A stretch of 64,000 nt of DNA from Ophthalmolycus amberensis (taxonomy: Eukaryota; Chordata; Actinopteri; Perciformes; Zoarcidae): contig JAFEUB010001474.1 of assembly GCA_024529925.1 (NCBI GenBank), positions 580,677 through 644,676 of the forward strand. The letters are read 5' to 3'. This document shows positions 11,961 to 24,540 of this stretch, piece after piece. Made by a program: the position numbers and the translations under genes. Position 1 is the first letter of the stretch. The number at the start of each line of letters is the position of its first letter. The notes below the pieces were generated by a model, which worked only from the letters and a program-made list of their open reading frames with translations, was not told the origin of the DNA and did not search any database.

Positions 11961-13105
11961 TGTAAGCAGATGGTCACATGGGGATGTTTCACTTGTTGCA
12001 TGGGGTCAGCCCTCTCACGCTCTACAGAACAGTCTCTTACCCATTAGCATCCAGCGCTAGCACCAGCAGCTAGCGCTGTCAGCAGCACACTGAATATGAC
12101 TGATAGCTGCAGCACTGACTATGTTTCTCGCTGCTTTCATTAAGCTGCTAACAGGAACCGGCTAATGAGCCGGGCCACACTCATTATTATGGGAAAGAAC
12201 ACACACGTTCATTATCCTAATCATCTAATCATGGTCACTGCCCTGTGGAGTCAGAAAACACACTTCTCCATACATCACCACACTGTGGATATTCATCAGC
12301 TTCTAAACAAGTGTAATGGGGCATATTAGCACAACACATTTCTTCTGTATGAGCTTCATGTAAATGCAAGACAGAGACTGGGAAAGTCAGCTTGCCACGT
12401 GTCAAACAGCAGCCACATTCTCCATCAAAATGCTTTTTTTTAAATTTCATCTATGTTTTTATGGGTTCCATTATTTAATTCCCTTTGTATGTCTTTGGTG
12501 GACTTTTGGCCTCAGTGAATGTAAATTTAAAACATTTTTTGAGGCCATAAACAGTGGGTATTCATTTAATTGTTCCAAAATTCTATGGAAAATGTACGTT
12601 CCGAGATGCAGGTTAAATGAGGATCCTCACTGCAAAAGGGAGGTTCAGGATGGTAAATAATCTCCAACCCTTCTAGTAGTGATGCTTGAAATAAGTCTAG
12701 AAAATGAACATTTGACTTTTCACTTTCATATCTCTTGAGTACCAAAACAGGTCTCTTCACACTCTGAATCATACAACATGCAGTTCAAACCTGTGCCTGT
12801 ATTCAAATAAGCCCTCTCAGAAATATCATTTGAAATCCCTCATTGCCCACCTTGCAACTTTCCGATCTCTTTTAAGCGATACCGCCAATGAAACTCAACA
12901 TTGTTTCACATTAAAAGTCTACCAGAAAAAGAACATGGTCATGGCTTTTGAGGCGCTGGAAGGTTTGTAACGTGAAACATCTATACAGGAATTATTAAAC
13001 TTCACTAATAGTAAAGTCACAGTAACTTCAACAATGGTCGAAGAAAGCAAATGGACATCATTGGTAAACTAGAAGGGCACTCAGTTGAAATAAGAGAGAT
13101 ATATT

Positions 13106-14136
13106 TACCGTACTTTTCGGACTATAAGCCGCTACTTTTTACCCCACGCTTTGAGGCGTCGTCTTATAGTCCGGTGCGATTTATATACGGATTTTTCCGT
13201 AGCTTTTCCTCCGCCACAACACCACAACTTCCGGTTCCGGTCTAACACAACATTTACTAGCTCCCGACACAGAACAGTTGCTACCAGCAGTTACTGACAG
13301 GGTCGCTACAATATGGATGAAGTACCTTTGACCTACCTCTCACTAGGACTGTTAACAAAAAAGGTTGAACGGCAAGATGCTTTTAACAGTACATGTCCGA
13401 CTCGCTAGCTTCTAAGCTAATTTTAACATTACCGCCAATGGGGAAATGCTAACCGCGATTAGCATTAGCGAATATATATTATATCTTCGTACATCTTTTC
13501 ATGCAGACATACTTGCATTACAGACTAAGATCTCTCAAGGCTACCAAACGAAAAGCAATGAGGCAATAACTGTTGTTGCTCATAGCTCTGAATAGCTGTT
13601 GTGCTAGCAGCAACTGGCCAAGCCAGTTAGCCGTAAATGCTATTCAGAGCTACGAGCAACGTAGACACGCTGCATGAGAAGAGCAACTTTTTCTCAAATC
13701 TGCCAGTGGATCCTAACAGCGTGGAGCAGTGTGAAAGAATTTTTCCAGTTTTTCCAGTTTTTCCAGTTTTTCCAGTTTTTTACAGCTCTACAAAACTTAT
13801 TCTACAGTTCTACAAAACTTGTTCAAGAGTTTTTTGTGTGCGTGTTTTTGAGTGAGAGAAATAAAGAGTCTGCATTTGGGTCCTTGAACACACCACATCA
13901 TGAACCGGTAGGTATGTCTGTATGAAGCATGAAAAGATATACGGTACAAAGGTGGATACAAAGATATATTATATTCTCTAATGCTAATCGCTAATGCTAA
14001 TCGCTAATGCTAATCGCGGATAGCATTTGGGCTTATAGTCCGATGTGGCTTATATAAGTAAATATTCTGTTTTCTTCTCAAAATTAGAGGGTGGGGCCTA
14101 TATACCGGTGCGACTTATAGTCCGGAAAGTACGGTA
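13106..14136. mobile_element. ITR-bounded DNA transposon family D (non-autonomous), with internal fold-back and tandem repeats
   Basis: The left end is TACCGTACTTTTCGGACTAT and the right end (inverted) is TACCGTACTTTCCGGACTAT. A second inner block, CTTATAGTCCGGTGCGA, also occurs near both ends. TA flanks both termini and could be a TA target duplication or part of the ITR. Inside are a 22-nt inverted pair (13575-13596 with 13639-13660, one mismatch) containing a smaller AACTGGC/GCCAGTT stem, a fivefold TTTTTCCAG repeat (13740-13782), and a TAATGCTAATCGC repeat (13982-14016). There is no transposase ORF. Superfamily was not determined. Confidence 0.7.
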
Positions 14137-14751
14137 TCTGCCCTGCGTTTCAGATCTGCATCAAAATGTTCTTCTTCAGCTCATGCTACAGCCTCCCCCC
14201 AAGATCCAAATTCAAGCCGGTAGTCTTTCTGTGAATCAGCTGATAAACTGACAAACAAACCAACCAACTGAACTGTACACTCAGCCTCCTTGCTGGAGGT
14301 AATTATAACGCCATTAAAAAGACAAACTGAGAGCAGCAGTCGTGAGTATGACATGAGTTGTTTTGCTTGAACTTCTAACATTTCTTCTGAGTGTGTGCAT
14401 GTTTTGTTAACCCGACACAAAAGTCCACAAATATGCAGAGAAAGTGTGTTAATGTAGCGTGTCAGTAAACTGTTCACCTTCTCAACTAAATTGAATTTGC
14501 AGATGAGTCGGGGAGAGATAAAAGGCGGACAGACGGAATAAATAAACCCAGAGTGCATTCAGATCGCTGCAGGCTCGTCTTGATAAGAAAACAACCTCAG
14601 TTTAAATCCCCAGTCTGCTTCAGCCCTGAAACGTTTTATAAAAGACCGTTTAATGTGAAGAAGTGACAGAAAAACAGATTGAAATACATGAAGTGTAGGA
14701 AATCTACAGGATCAGCGTGTTTAACATAAGTTACTGAGAAGGGTTATCCTG

Positions 14752-15435
14752 ACCTTTCTGTTTGCTGCTGCCTTTAATTGAACCACATTCGATTAATATA
14801 TTAATCAATTTCCTGCATTTCTGCATTTTACCACTGAATTTTATTTCTTACACTGTTTCTTTAATTGTTTTTAAATCTCCTTTTCTTTTGCCTTATGTTT
14901 TGATGCTTTTAATGGTTTTATGTGAAGTTTAATCGTTTTAAAAGGACTGCACAATATATCGCCATTTCCTCCGGGACCGAGTTCGTGCAAGGCGTACACT
15001 ATAAAACGCAGATCGGCAGAGATCTTTTCCAGACGTGGTTTGTGTGCGAGTAATTGCAGAATTGCGGCAGTGTATGGTTGATTGCGTGCAGCGTAATGTC
15101 TCAGGGAGACATCGATTCAAATTTAGAAAGTGCACAATATGTCGCCATTTCCTCCGGGACCGAGTTCGTGCAAGGCGTACACTATAAAACGCAGATCGGC
15201 AGAGATCTTTTCCAGACGTGGTTTGTGTGCGAGAAATTGCAGAATTGCGGCAGTGTATGGTTGATTGCGTGCAGCGTAATGTCTCAGGGAGACATCAATT
15301 ATTGTTTCAATGTATGTTTTAAATCTCCTTTACTTTTGCCTTTATGCTTTTAATGGTTTCATGTGAAGCACTTTGAATTACCTTGTTGTTGAAATGTGCT
15401 ATACAAATAAACTTGCCTTGCCTTGCCTTGCCTTG
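14752..15435 (+). mobile_element. L2-clade LINE 3' end with internal tandem duplication
   Basis: From CTGTTTGCTGCTGCCTTTAA the sequence is nearly identical to the 3' end of the L2 element at 42700-44219, and it ends in the same AATAAACTTGCC(TTGCC)n tail. It is 5'-truncated after the end of the reverse transcriptase ORF, so only 3' UTR is present. The UTR is broken by a tandemly duplicated 183-bp block, and a short UTR segment (AAATCTCCTTTNCTTTTGCC...TGTGAAG) appears on both sides of that block (about 14871-14925 and 15320-15369). Confidence 0.8.
14948..15300 (+). repeat. 183-bp tandem duplication inside the L2 3' UTR
   Basis: Copy 1 (14948-15130) and copy 2 (15131-about 15300) are near-identical, with differences such as TATATCGCC versus TATGTCGCC and GAGTAATTGC versus GAGAAATTGC. 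The unit is 183 bp, exactly 61 codons, so an open frame (AISSGTEFVQGVHYKTQIGR block) can read through the junction. There is no recognised domain and no evidence of translation. Confidence 0.9.
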
Positions 15436-15596
15436 ATCACATCTTTCACCTTGTGTTCAATAGATGGGGATATTCTGTTGATGTGGATTCTACATTGTAG
15501 AAGGTGTACAGAGTTTGAGTTATGTGTAGATTCATATTGGCTTTAGTTAATACTTTTTGGGTTTGCATAGCTTGTGTTTTATTGGAATGGAATTCT

Positions 15597-15645
15597 GTAA
15601 CGCTTCAGTTCTGTAATGCTTCAGTTCTGTAACGGTGTTTTTGGT
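15597..15645 (+). repeat. 16-bp tandem repeat (about 3 copies)
   Basis: TTCTGTAACGCTTCAG recurs with small changes about three times. Confidence 0.75.
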
Positions 15646-17295
15646 TTCTTCGTAAGGTTTATTTTGGTGTTGGGTTCATCCGCCCAGCTCAGTATGGCCC
15701 GAAGAAGACACAAGCTGGGAGGACATCTTGGACTAACGGCAAAACACCTGCACACCTGTAAAACTGTGGCTTCTTTTTATTCATTTTTATTTTGCTTTCG
15801 CAGATTTTAGCTTCATGAATTCCCTTCAGAAATATCTAACACATCTCTGGGTGCCTGTCACCTCATCCAACCCTGTCTCCTACAAAATAACGTTCCCATT
15901 CAACTAAAGAAGAAATCAACGCTACTTAAATAGTTTGTTACGTTTAGGCAACAAAACTACTTAGTTGTCATGGTTTGACTTAAAATGACTACAAAATTAA
16001 AACAAAAGAAAAACGCACAGTGCAATTTTCGTTTCATGCGAAAGTAATATTTAGAAGAAGGGAAGTTTGCTGTCTTATTTCCCAGCGTCAACATGCATCA
16101 ACAACGTTTTTCAGCGAGCAAGGGGAGGGTCTTGAATTTCTCCTCTGAGATTTATTGAGAAATGTGTCCCCCCCTCTGCCAGATTGATCGAAAGCTACGT
16201 TGCTTTAAAAATGACGTCTCGTTTAGATGTATTGGAGTTTTCTTTAATGATTAACTCTAATGACTAGAGAGGCTGCTTACGGTTGTAAAAAATATCCATG
16301 TGAGCAGTAGTGTCACTTTGTAGCAAATATGGTGGGACATTTAGGCAGCGAAGGTAAAAGCTAGTTATACACTTGACAGAGAAAATAAGAAATACACTTT
16401 TAGAAAAATGAAATGAAATAAATAAAGAATTTACGCTGCTGTATGCTTGAATGCACACAGCGTCTCTCTTAACTTGCCTCAAGAACAATGTATTTATCAG
16501 GCTCTGGCCCAAAACTGCTACTGTGGTTGGGGCTTGGACAGGAACTATACAGAATAAGAATTATTGTTCTATTACTTTTCAGGAACATGGAGTGAGTCTG
16601 AGCAGTAAACGGTCTCACCATCGTATGAGCGGTGACATGTTTCCGTGGCACTAATTCAACATGTCAGAATACAGCGCTTACACACCGAGGACACAGACGC
16701 CGGCTGTTTATTCTAAACATCGTGTGATGTTTGCAGGCGGCGACTGTTGAGAGCAGAGTGTAAACAGAATATGAATGTGATGTGGAACACAGGGACGGAC
16801 TCCGAGGGGACGCTGAGACAAAGACATGAAAGGACGGAGATGAGGCCCAGCTGGAAGGAGGCAGAAAACACCCGAAGGTTAATTTGCAGATTTTCTCCCG
16901 AGTCGAACAAACAACAGCTGCTTCTGTTTGATTTCAACTATCTGCTCGCAGATAGAAGTAAACATATCGTCTTATGTTTCATTAATGTTTTAAAAAAAAT
17001 CTGATATAGTTGTTTCCCGGTGATGAGCCCTGTATTTGGGAACAACATTTGTGGAGCCCACAAAAGATCAAATACTTTGGGCACAAAAGATCATAACTCG
17101 TCATGCTCTTCGTATGACTTAACAGTACTTCACTTACCACAGTAACCCAACAAATAATGACAGTAGAATCAAGTCTATCAATCAACTTAAAAGACCCAAA
17201 CAGATGTTTACTCAGATCGTCTCTCTCAACAAATCCATTTTAATCCATCATTTTGTCACCATCATCATTAGATTTGCTATTAACCTGGCATAACG

Positions 17296-17799
17296 ATGGC
17301 CTTAAGGGCCTTAAACCTGCATTCTTTCTAATGGCCATCAGGGGGCGACATTCTCTGGTTGCAAAAAAAAAAAGAAGTCAGATTTTCTAGAAGACCATTA
17401 AAAAATGACTACTTCTCTCTTGATTTATTACCTCAGTAAACATTGTAAACAATGGTCTCATTCACTAGGTTTGAGTCTTCTTCAATACGGCATGATGTTC
17501 ATTTAGTAAATTATGGTCCATTTAGAGTCAAACAGACCATAAAGCAGAGTATGCTTTAGGGCAGGGCTACCTTGTAGCCAATTGACCGGTCGCTAGTAGA
17601 GCAGTGTACAGCGTCCCTACCATGGCGTTACTTCTCCAAGTCCAAATATGGTCACTACCGTCAGTTGCAAAAAACCAAGATGGCGACAGAGAAAATCCAA
17701 GATGCCGATGTTTAAAATGCCAAACTCAAGGTTTCAAAACGGCAGTCCACTAACCAATGGGTGACATCATGACGTCTACTTCTTATATACAGTCTATGG
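17296..17799 (+). repeat. Dispersed teleost repeat family A, copy 2 (near full length)
   Basis: It runs from the CCTGCATTCTTTCTAATGGC segment through TCAGGGGGCGACATTCTC, AAACATTGTAAACAATGG, CATGATGTTCATTTAGTAAA and GGGCAGGGCTACCTTG. It then continues through the AGTTGCAAAAAACCAAGATG segment to TATATACAGTCTATGG. This copy shows the full span of the family (about 500 bp) when compared with 41382-41870 in the other orientation. Confidence 0.8.
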
Positions 17800-19115
17800 C
17801 AAGAACAAATGACCGTGTTACTCAAAGAACTGAATACGCTCCACAGGCAAAAAGTTGAATGCCTATAACAACACACTGAATCCATTACCAGAGACAGTAC
17901 AGAATGGAGACGGTCCACTGTGAGTCAGTGTCCTGTATCTGTGTGAGGTGGGCTTTGCCACTGACCCGCCCCTTTAAGAGACTTACGGCAGGAAACTCCA
18001 ATGGGAGATGTCAACACAGTCTATGACCTATTCTTTCTCCCTATAGTCACCAAAGCATTTTTCACAAGCCACATATCTTCTGAACATTCTGACACTGAAA
18101 CAGCCTTTTTCAGGAGAAAATGTAACTTTTCTTTGTCCCAGCAGAGTCTCGCGAAATCTGGCAACTAACATAGGCAAACTGCCTTAGCAAAATAACTTGC
18201 GTAACGCTAAATATGGCTGTAAGCTGTGTAAATATCTAATGTTAGCCAAAGAAAATATAATGGCATTATGAAGAAACTATTCATTCGTAATGCATAACAT
18301 AACTTGAACTTCATTCATCCATCCCAACGAGGTGGAGGGGGCAACACGCCATGATCACTCCCATTTAGGACCCAGGAAGCGTATACCTGTATATTGGATG
18401 AGCTTCTAAACCTTGCAATGCACCATCTCCATTATAAAGCCTCTTTGCATTGTGTTTCATGCGTCCCTGACATCTGAAGCCGTACGACGCCACCACCAAC
18501 ACAGGCCCTTGCTTTGTTTTAGTGGAGGTCTGTTTTCAGATCCTCTCCGGCTGAGCCGGCTGACTTTCTGCTGAACACACCTGAATGCACGAGCAGCATC
18601 TGTTAGAAACCAGCAGCAGCTGGGGAGCAGTCAGAGAATAAATACAAACATATGATATTTATGAAAACCTCCTGAAGCAAACAGACTCATGAAATCCGAT
18701 TTTATATTTCATGAGCGCATTTTGATTCTGGATGTGATTCTGGCGGAGAGTGTCAGCAGAAAGGAGGGGCCTGTCAGCGGATGGATACAGAATGTTTTTA
18801 AATTGTATTTTATTTTATTTTATTATTTTGGGGATGTCAGGCTGTTAACAGTTTCCTGTCAGGTTTTCCCTCGGGAAATTTGTGAAGAGACACGGCTCTA
18901 ATCTTCTATTTTCCCATTTAGTCCATTCCTCTTTGAGGGTTAAGATGGTTTTAGCGTTGATATTAGAATTAGCTTTTATAACGTCATCCATGCAATCACA
19001 ACATCTGCCAACTGGGGACCTCTTTTCTCTCTTTCCTCATTTCCTGTCACCTCTGTCCTGTCACTATCAAAATAAAAGAAAAAATGCACCAAAGAAAACA
19101 TGTGTGTTGGCTCAC

Positions 19116-19252
19116 CTAGTACACTCAGCTCAGTGTGTGCAGTGATGTTGTGATTCTTGTTGCCGGCTGTGCAGCTGTAAGTGTCAGAGTCGTCGTCAGT
19201 GACACTCCTGATGATCAGATTACTGCCCACCAGCAGAGAGTACTTCTTATTC
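19116..19252 (-). CDS. dcc: dcc exon encoding second half of Ig domain 3
   Basis: This 137-nt exon has acceptor CTCTGCAG and donor GTGAGC, phase 2 in and phase 1 out. The first base completes a Trp codon, after which the frame reads NKKYSLLVGSNLIIRSVTDDDSDTYSCTAGNKNHNITAHTELSVL. It carries the second Ig Cys (DTYSC) and an N-glycosylation sequon (NIT). KKYSLL.GSNL.I..VTDDDS.TY.C is a close match to DCC Ig3. The phase-1 donor implies that the next exon (Ig4) starts in phase 1. No Ig4 candidate exon was found between 1 and 19115. Confidence 0.9.
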
Positions 19253-20304
19253 CTGCAGAGGAAGGAAGAGTCAGGTAGAGTTCGTTCAGCACATTCTTTT
19301 TTTTCAAGTTCGTTTTCTTTATTAAAGGATAAGTCTGGTTAATTCTACAAATGTTCTCATTGTCAACAAATCCTGTCCCTCAGTGCTTTCAGACAGGGCC
19401 CATTGGTTTCTACTGAAGATTCTCAAAGCAGTCGGTCCCCATGTGGAAATAGTGCATTTATTCGGGACTATTTTTAGCTGTGTATCAATCTACGTTTGGC
19501 GCTGTGTGCATTTCTGGCAGCAGGATGGTTTCTGAGGGATTGAGTCAACATATACTTCAATGTGTGTATTCTTATAACTTTTGAAATTTTGCAATAAAGA
19601 AATGCAAATTTGGAGCGTTTCCATCGACTGGTTTGCAGCAGATAAACTTGGCTACAGCGTAGTTTTGTCAGAAGTTGGTGCTATCGGCTACGCATGTCTG
19701 TATTGTACCATTAAACAGAGTAGAAGAAGAAGTAGAGGTTGCGAACTGGAAATAAATCATCTAACCATCTAACCCATGCATGAGTTTTCAAGAATTAGTT
19801 TCAATTGTCAATAATTTCTCATGTCAGCTAGTTTTGGCTGTTTCAAGTTGTCTGGAGATGACAACAAACCAATGCAATGATTGTAATAGACGAGTAAGGG
19901 CCACTGCCGCTGAATTTATTCGGCAAACGCTTTTCTTTATTCTATTAAGTGCGTCGACTGATTTTCTTCAAAGGCAAAACCACCTCAAACCTCTACAGTT
20001 TCTCCAATGCGATGCTTCAAAACGTGCAAGAAAATACATGGAAACACGGCTAGTGTGGCTCATTGATGGCGATTGACACACAGTACTTGTTAGTCGGACA
20101 CATTCATTGTTGGTTTTGGTCTTTTTATAACATTTACTGACAATGTAATATCACTGGACTTATATGAATGATTGGGCTGTATTGGGATACATGTGGGGCT
20201 CTACTGGACAAACTATACCCTGAGTAGAGATTATGGGTCATCATGTGGGTTAAACTTGGATTATCTCAGAACAACGTGCAATATTAACAGACAGGTGGAC
20301 ATAC
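19253..20304 (-). other. dcc: dcc intron splitting Ig domain 3
   Basis: A 1,052-bp phase-2 intron between the two Ig3 exons, the shortest intron in the window. It has a GTATGT donor and a CTCTGCAG acceptor. No repeat or RNA gene was recognised in it. Confidence 0.85.
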
Positions 20305-20455
20305 CAGGTCTGGATCAGTTCCTCTCCTCTCCTCCACTGGATGCTCGGAGTCGGGTATCCGGAAGCGGAACATTCCAGCACGGCGTCGGTTCCCAGTTGA
20401 GCCGTTCCACTGGATGGACGCTGGAGGAACTGGAGGTTCCTGCTCACGCCGGGTT
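20305..20455 (-). CDS. dcc: dcc exon encoding first half of Ig domain 3
   Basis: This 151-nt exon has acceptor CTCTCTCAG and donor GTATGT, entering in phase 1 and leaving in phase 2. The join with the Ig2 exon makes a Glu codon and reads RVLP-EPGVSRNLQFLQRPS, closely like the DCC linker between Ig2 and Ig3. It contains the first Ig Cys (AVLECSASGYPTPS), the core Trp (IQWRRGEEL) and ends at IQT plus two bases of a Trp codon. The domain is split by an intron, so the second Cys is in the next exon. Confidence 0.9.
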
Positions 20456-21546
20456 CTGAGAGAGCGAGACGGAGAGAAGGAAGCCAGAAACTGAAACAGG
20501 GTTCGTATTCTGAAATACTAAACGTGGCCATATGTGGCCAAACATACCCAAACGTTGCAGGCATATGTGATGCTGAACAAGTCATTAAAAAACAATTGCA
20601 GGTATTTGCTCCCACTCAGACGGAAGAGCAACAGTAAAGTCCAACATATTGGGTGGAAAGGGCCTGGCTCGAAGGCAACGGTCCCGTTCTTGATCCATAT
20701 GTGTTAGATGGGATCGAGGTCAAGTTCTTCCACACCAAACTGGGAAAAAACTGTTCTTTGTGGAGCTGGCTTTGTGCATGGACGAGTCAACTGTTACAAG
20801 GTTGGAAGAACACGTTTGTCTAAATATTAAACATGACTCAGAGTCTACAGCTGCCAGCTCTGTAAAGCGATAGGTCTGCTTTTAAAAAACAAACAAACAA
20901 ACAAGCAGTTTTTCTGAACATTTAGGCATCAAGTGTTACGGTGCTGGTTGTTATTTCTGTCGTTTAAATATCATCAGTGTTTGCATTATTGTAGAGTAGC
21001 ACCGAACACAAATGAATGTCAATCATATTCAAGGTATTTTGTAAAAGTCTGGGAACCATGAATCTCTAAACCAAATTGAATGGCAATCCATCAAACAGGT
21101 GTTGCGATATTTCATTCTGGACCAAAGCAGTGGGCTAACTGACCAACATATCCATTCTTGGAGCCCAACAAATACTCAATGACCTAATACTTTGTTGGTC
21201 CACATTTAGGCACAAAAATAACTTGGTTGGAGTCGGGGAAACATCATGGCTTGGGTTAAAAGATGTCCAGACCCTCATTAGAATTAAGGATGATGAGGAA
21301 CAAAAAGTCCCAGTATGAGAAATACAGCGAAATCACAAGACCTGGGTAGGATCTCAAGGTTCTTAAAAGTATGTGAATATTTGGCTAAGAAATCTAAGAC
21401 TCCTCTGATGGACAAACCCATAGATGCTTGAATAACAAGGCTACCTCTGAAATGGCTTCTTAAAAAGTCGACATGGGTTGAAGCAGTCATGTTTTCAAGA
21501 TGAGATTTTCTATCAAATCTCGTTTGGAAAAAACTAAAGTCTGATG

Positions 21547-21582
21547 ACACACACAGACACACAGACACACACACACACACCC
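21547..21582 (+). repeat. (CA)n microsatellite
   Basis: A short imperfect ACACAGACACAC run. Another lies at 22479-22497. Confidence 0.9.
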
Positions 21583-22911
21583 TCCCCTGCGGTGGGTCAG
21601 GTTGTGTTCGCCCTCAGGTTGGCCCGAGGGCTGGTGGGTTCTCCAAGAAGGACGAGACAATTTCCTTTCGGGGACAGAAAGTTAGCACGCCCCACGGCAC
21701 TGACATACACAAACATACGCACCTCCAACCTGAAATATGCTGGTAAGCCCGTATTCATCCTCATTGAGCATTGAGTAATTTCACCTCATTTCTTCTGAAA
21801 TGAATCTGATTGAGCTGATATTAATTTACATATTATTATTTAAATTATATAATTCTACTTTTTATAGTCGATTGTGTTAATGTATTATGTAATAGTGTAT
21901 GTAATATTATATTGCATATATATTCTAATATTTTTGTAATCAATTGTATACTTCACATGGTAGATAATTTGTATCATATATACATTTTATGGGTTTACAT
22001 ATTTTAGTTATTATTTTCTGCCAACTATTAATCTTAATTATAACTACTTACTTAACTATGAAAATTCAATGAATCCCATGAGACTATTTCCTTATTAAGT
22101 GATTGTTTCCTGCAGCATGGACAGATTTGTGTGATTCAAACATAATGAATAAGGTGTAAAGCTGTACGACCTCTGGATTCAGTAACAAAAGATCTAAAGA
22201 AACAGAAAAAAAGACAATAAGCAGAAAAGTGAGCAGTGAACATGAGGAGACATAACAAGAAGAAGAAGAAGCAGGGGAAGCGTCCACACAGCAGATTTAT
22301 TTCTTCTTTTCTGTGGTTGGTCACAGAGAAGAGTAAAGAGCGAGGGATCACAGAGATAATCACTGAACGGCAGTGTGACTGCTTTAATGTTTTCACGGAC
22401 ACGCCACCAAAGAAGGCCGTCAGCAAATCAGAAGACACAACGATAACGCTCGCATCACAATGAGGAAGGAGAGCCAGGACACACACACACACACACAATA
22501 TACACACTGATGTTTTTTCATGATTCCTATTCTTTATCAGCATTGTGTCCCTCTGAAGTGTTGAAATAAAGGCGGACTGTCATTTTAAGATGACTCCAAA
22601 CTAAACTCCTGGATCATTCATCCAGTTTACTAACATTTCGTTCACTTCACTTTACAGTCTCTCATGAGACCTTTTTGCTTTTTACACGCCGACAGGAAGG
22701 TCGTGTTACTATTCTATTTCGTTGTTTTTGTCCTTTTGTTTGTGTCTGATCTCGTAGTGAATGCATGAAAAAGATGATGAGGCTGAAGAGTTGCTCTTTT
22801 AGAAACTAGAAAGGTACCTATTGTTGATAAGAAAGCTATAGGGTTGGTAATCTTGAGAAACTAGCAAGGGCACACTAGATTTTCAAAATGATCCAATTGA
22901 AAAACCCTGTC

Positions 22912-23150
22912 CAGTGTTGCCAACTCGTTTCCGATGAAAGTAGCTAGCAGCACTAGTTTTAAAAGTTGCCAAATCTAGCGAAAAAGTCGCCAAGTCAGCA
23001 ATGCTGACTGGGCCTGTCCCTTCAGGCCTCCCTCGAAAGCCACTCCCCTAAAAGGATCATCATTAACGTAAACAACCAACATGGCTATTGTTAGCACTCA
23101 AAGCTGTTAAGCTAGCAGCTTGCGATAGAGGTGACGAGCAATGAGTGCAC
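22912..23150 (+). mobile_element. Terminal-repeat transposon family E, copy 1 (hAT-like remnant)
   Basis: It begins CAGTGTTGCCAACTCG, continues with GTTGCCAAATCTAGCG and AAAGTCGCCAAGTC, then CCCTTCAGGCCTCCCTCGAAAGCCACT. The same order of blocks appears inverted at about 25975-26193. The CAGTGTTGCCAACT terminus resembles hAT ends known in fish. Right boundary is approximate. Confidence 0.55.
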
Positions 23151-24229
23151 ACAGGTAGGTAGTTAGACCGGCAGCTAGACTGTCCAGTCATTTCATTTGA
23201 GCAAGATTAATTGATTGGACGGGTTTAAAGTAAGTAGGCTTGTAACATAACATAAGCAGTAACGCCATATGACTCGTGCCGTAAAAATCATCTTTTGTTG
23301 TCACATGGGACACGAACGCCGGTCCCCTGAGTGAAAGTCCTGTGTTTGTTTCACACATTCAGAGGTGCTGATAGGAGGATTTTGTCAGCTTTGGATGCCT
23401 GCTCGGTAAACAACTGTTTACCCCAATTCAGTCTTTAATGCTAAGCTAACTAGCTGCCGACTCCAGCTTGAAATTGAGTACAGTCATGAGACAGGTTTTG
23501 TCCAGAGCATTGTACATTTGGCTTTAGAAGAAACAATATTTTCAACACAGCTGAGCATATTGTTCGACTGATGGTTCACCGAGTAGAGTTTCCTGTCCAT
23601 CCAAAACCTTGAAGATCTCAAAATGGATAGAATGAACCACAACTCTTCAGTGAACCTTGTCTCTGAACACTACATGTGGTTGCATTCTTCTCCACCTGAC
23701 GGCTGATGGTTACACCTGCTGCTAAACTACACGAGTACACCGGCGCTGTATGCCTCATCTCTTTGGTCACTAATCTGACTGACACACAGCAACAGAGCAG
23801 AAAGTAGGACAGGGCTGTATTAACTGGAGATGGCACACAGGAATCGCATGTTACCCTCTGATAATCTCTCACCTCTCACCCCTGAGCCCCACTGGTGGCT
23901 CCATCTGATAGAAACTTTAGGCAGTCACAGTTATTAAAACCTTACATGGAGACAGAATCATTAAAACTGAATCCATCTGATGCATTAAAACTGCGTGCAG
24001 ATCAAAGATAAACGAGTTTAAGCTGGAACCACAGGGAGCTCTGTGGTTTATACATTTGAGACATGTTAAAACGATCCTCTGAAGCCTGATGAAGAACCAA
24101 ACTAGTGAAGTCAGAGTCAAACAGATATCACTTTTATAGATTTAAGTCCAGAATATGTTTAGCCTAGCTTAGCACAAAGAGACAGCAGGACACAGGATTA
24201 TGTTTTTTGGCTGTTGAATATTTGATATA

Positions 24230-24540
24230 CAATACATACTTCATTCAATCTAACTCTTAACTTAAAATGTTTCTAAACAGTTTCATTGATTAATCAAATC
24301 AATCAAATTATTTATTGTATGTGAAATGGATTTATTAATTAATTCTACCAATTTATTTTTGAATAATTGATTTTAATTTCAACTTCTCATATATATAAAC
24401 ATATATATTTTTATTTACTTAATTATAGATGCATCTATTTATTTATTATTGAAATTTGTTATTTATTATTTATTTACTATATGGTTTAATTGTTTTTATT
24501 CTTATATAGCTTGTATTTTCTTTTTGTTTACTTAAACTTT
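24230..24540. repeat. AT-rich low-complexity tract
   Basis: Mostly A/T with TATTTATT-type words. No ORF or element recognised. Confidence 0.7.

Larger units (their letters stand above)
1..19115 (-). other. dcc: dcc intron downstream of the Ig3 exon (partial)
   Basis: This is at least 19.1 kb of intron, running off the low-coordinate end. It holds the purine tract, microsatellites, transposons and dispersed repeats listed separately. In the remaining stretches (about 480-1450, 3240-5170, 7620-10370, 11965-13100, 15440-17290 and 17800-19115) I see no exon, RNA gene or recognisable element, only ordinary AT-rich intronic sequence. No Ig4-like minus-strand reading frame with the expected Cys/Trp/Cys pattern is present, so that exon lies outside. 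Confidence 0.75.

Noticed and set aside
15054..15353. 99-residue ORF with a 61-residue repeat
   Set aside because: It follows directly from the 183-bp tandem duplication inside LINE UTR sequence. No homology was recognised.
1..19115. Search for the dcc Ig4 exon
   Set aside because: No minus-strand frame shows the expected Cys, Trp and second Cys motif with suitable splice sites. The exon is taken to be outside.
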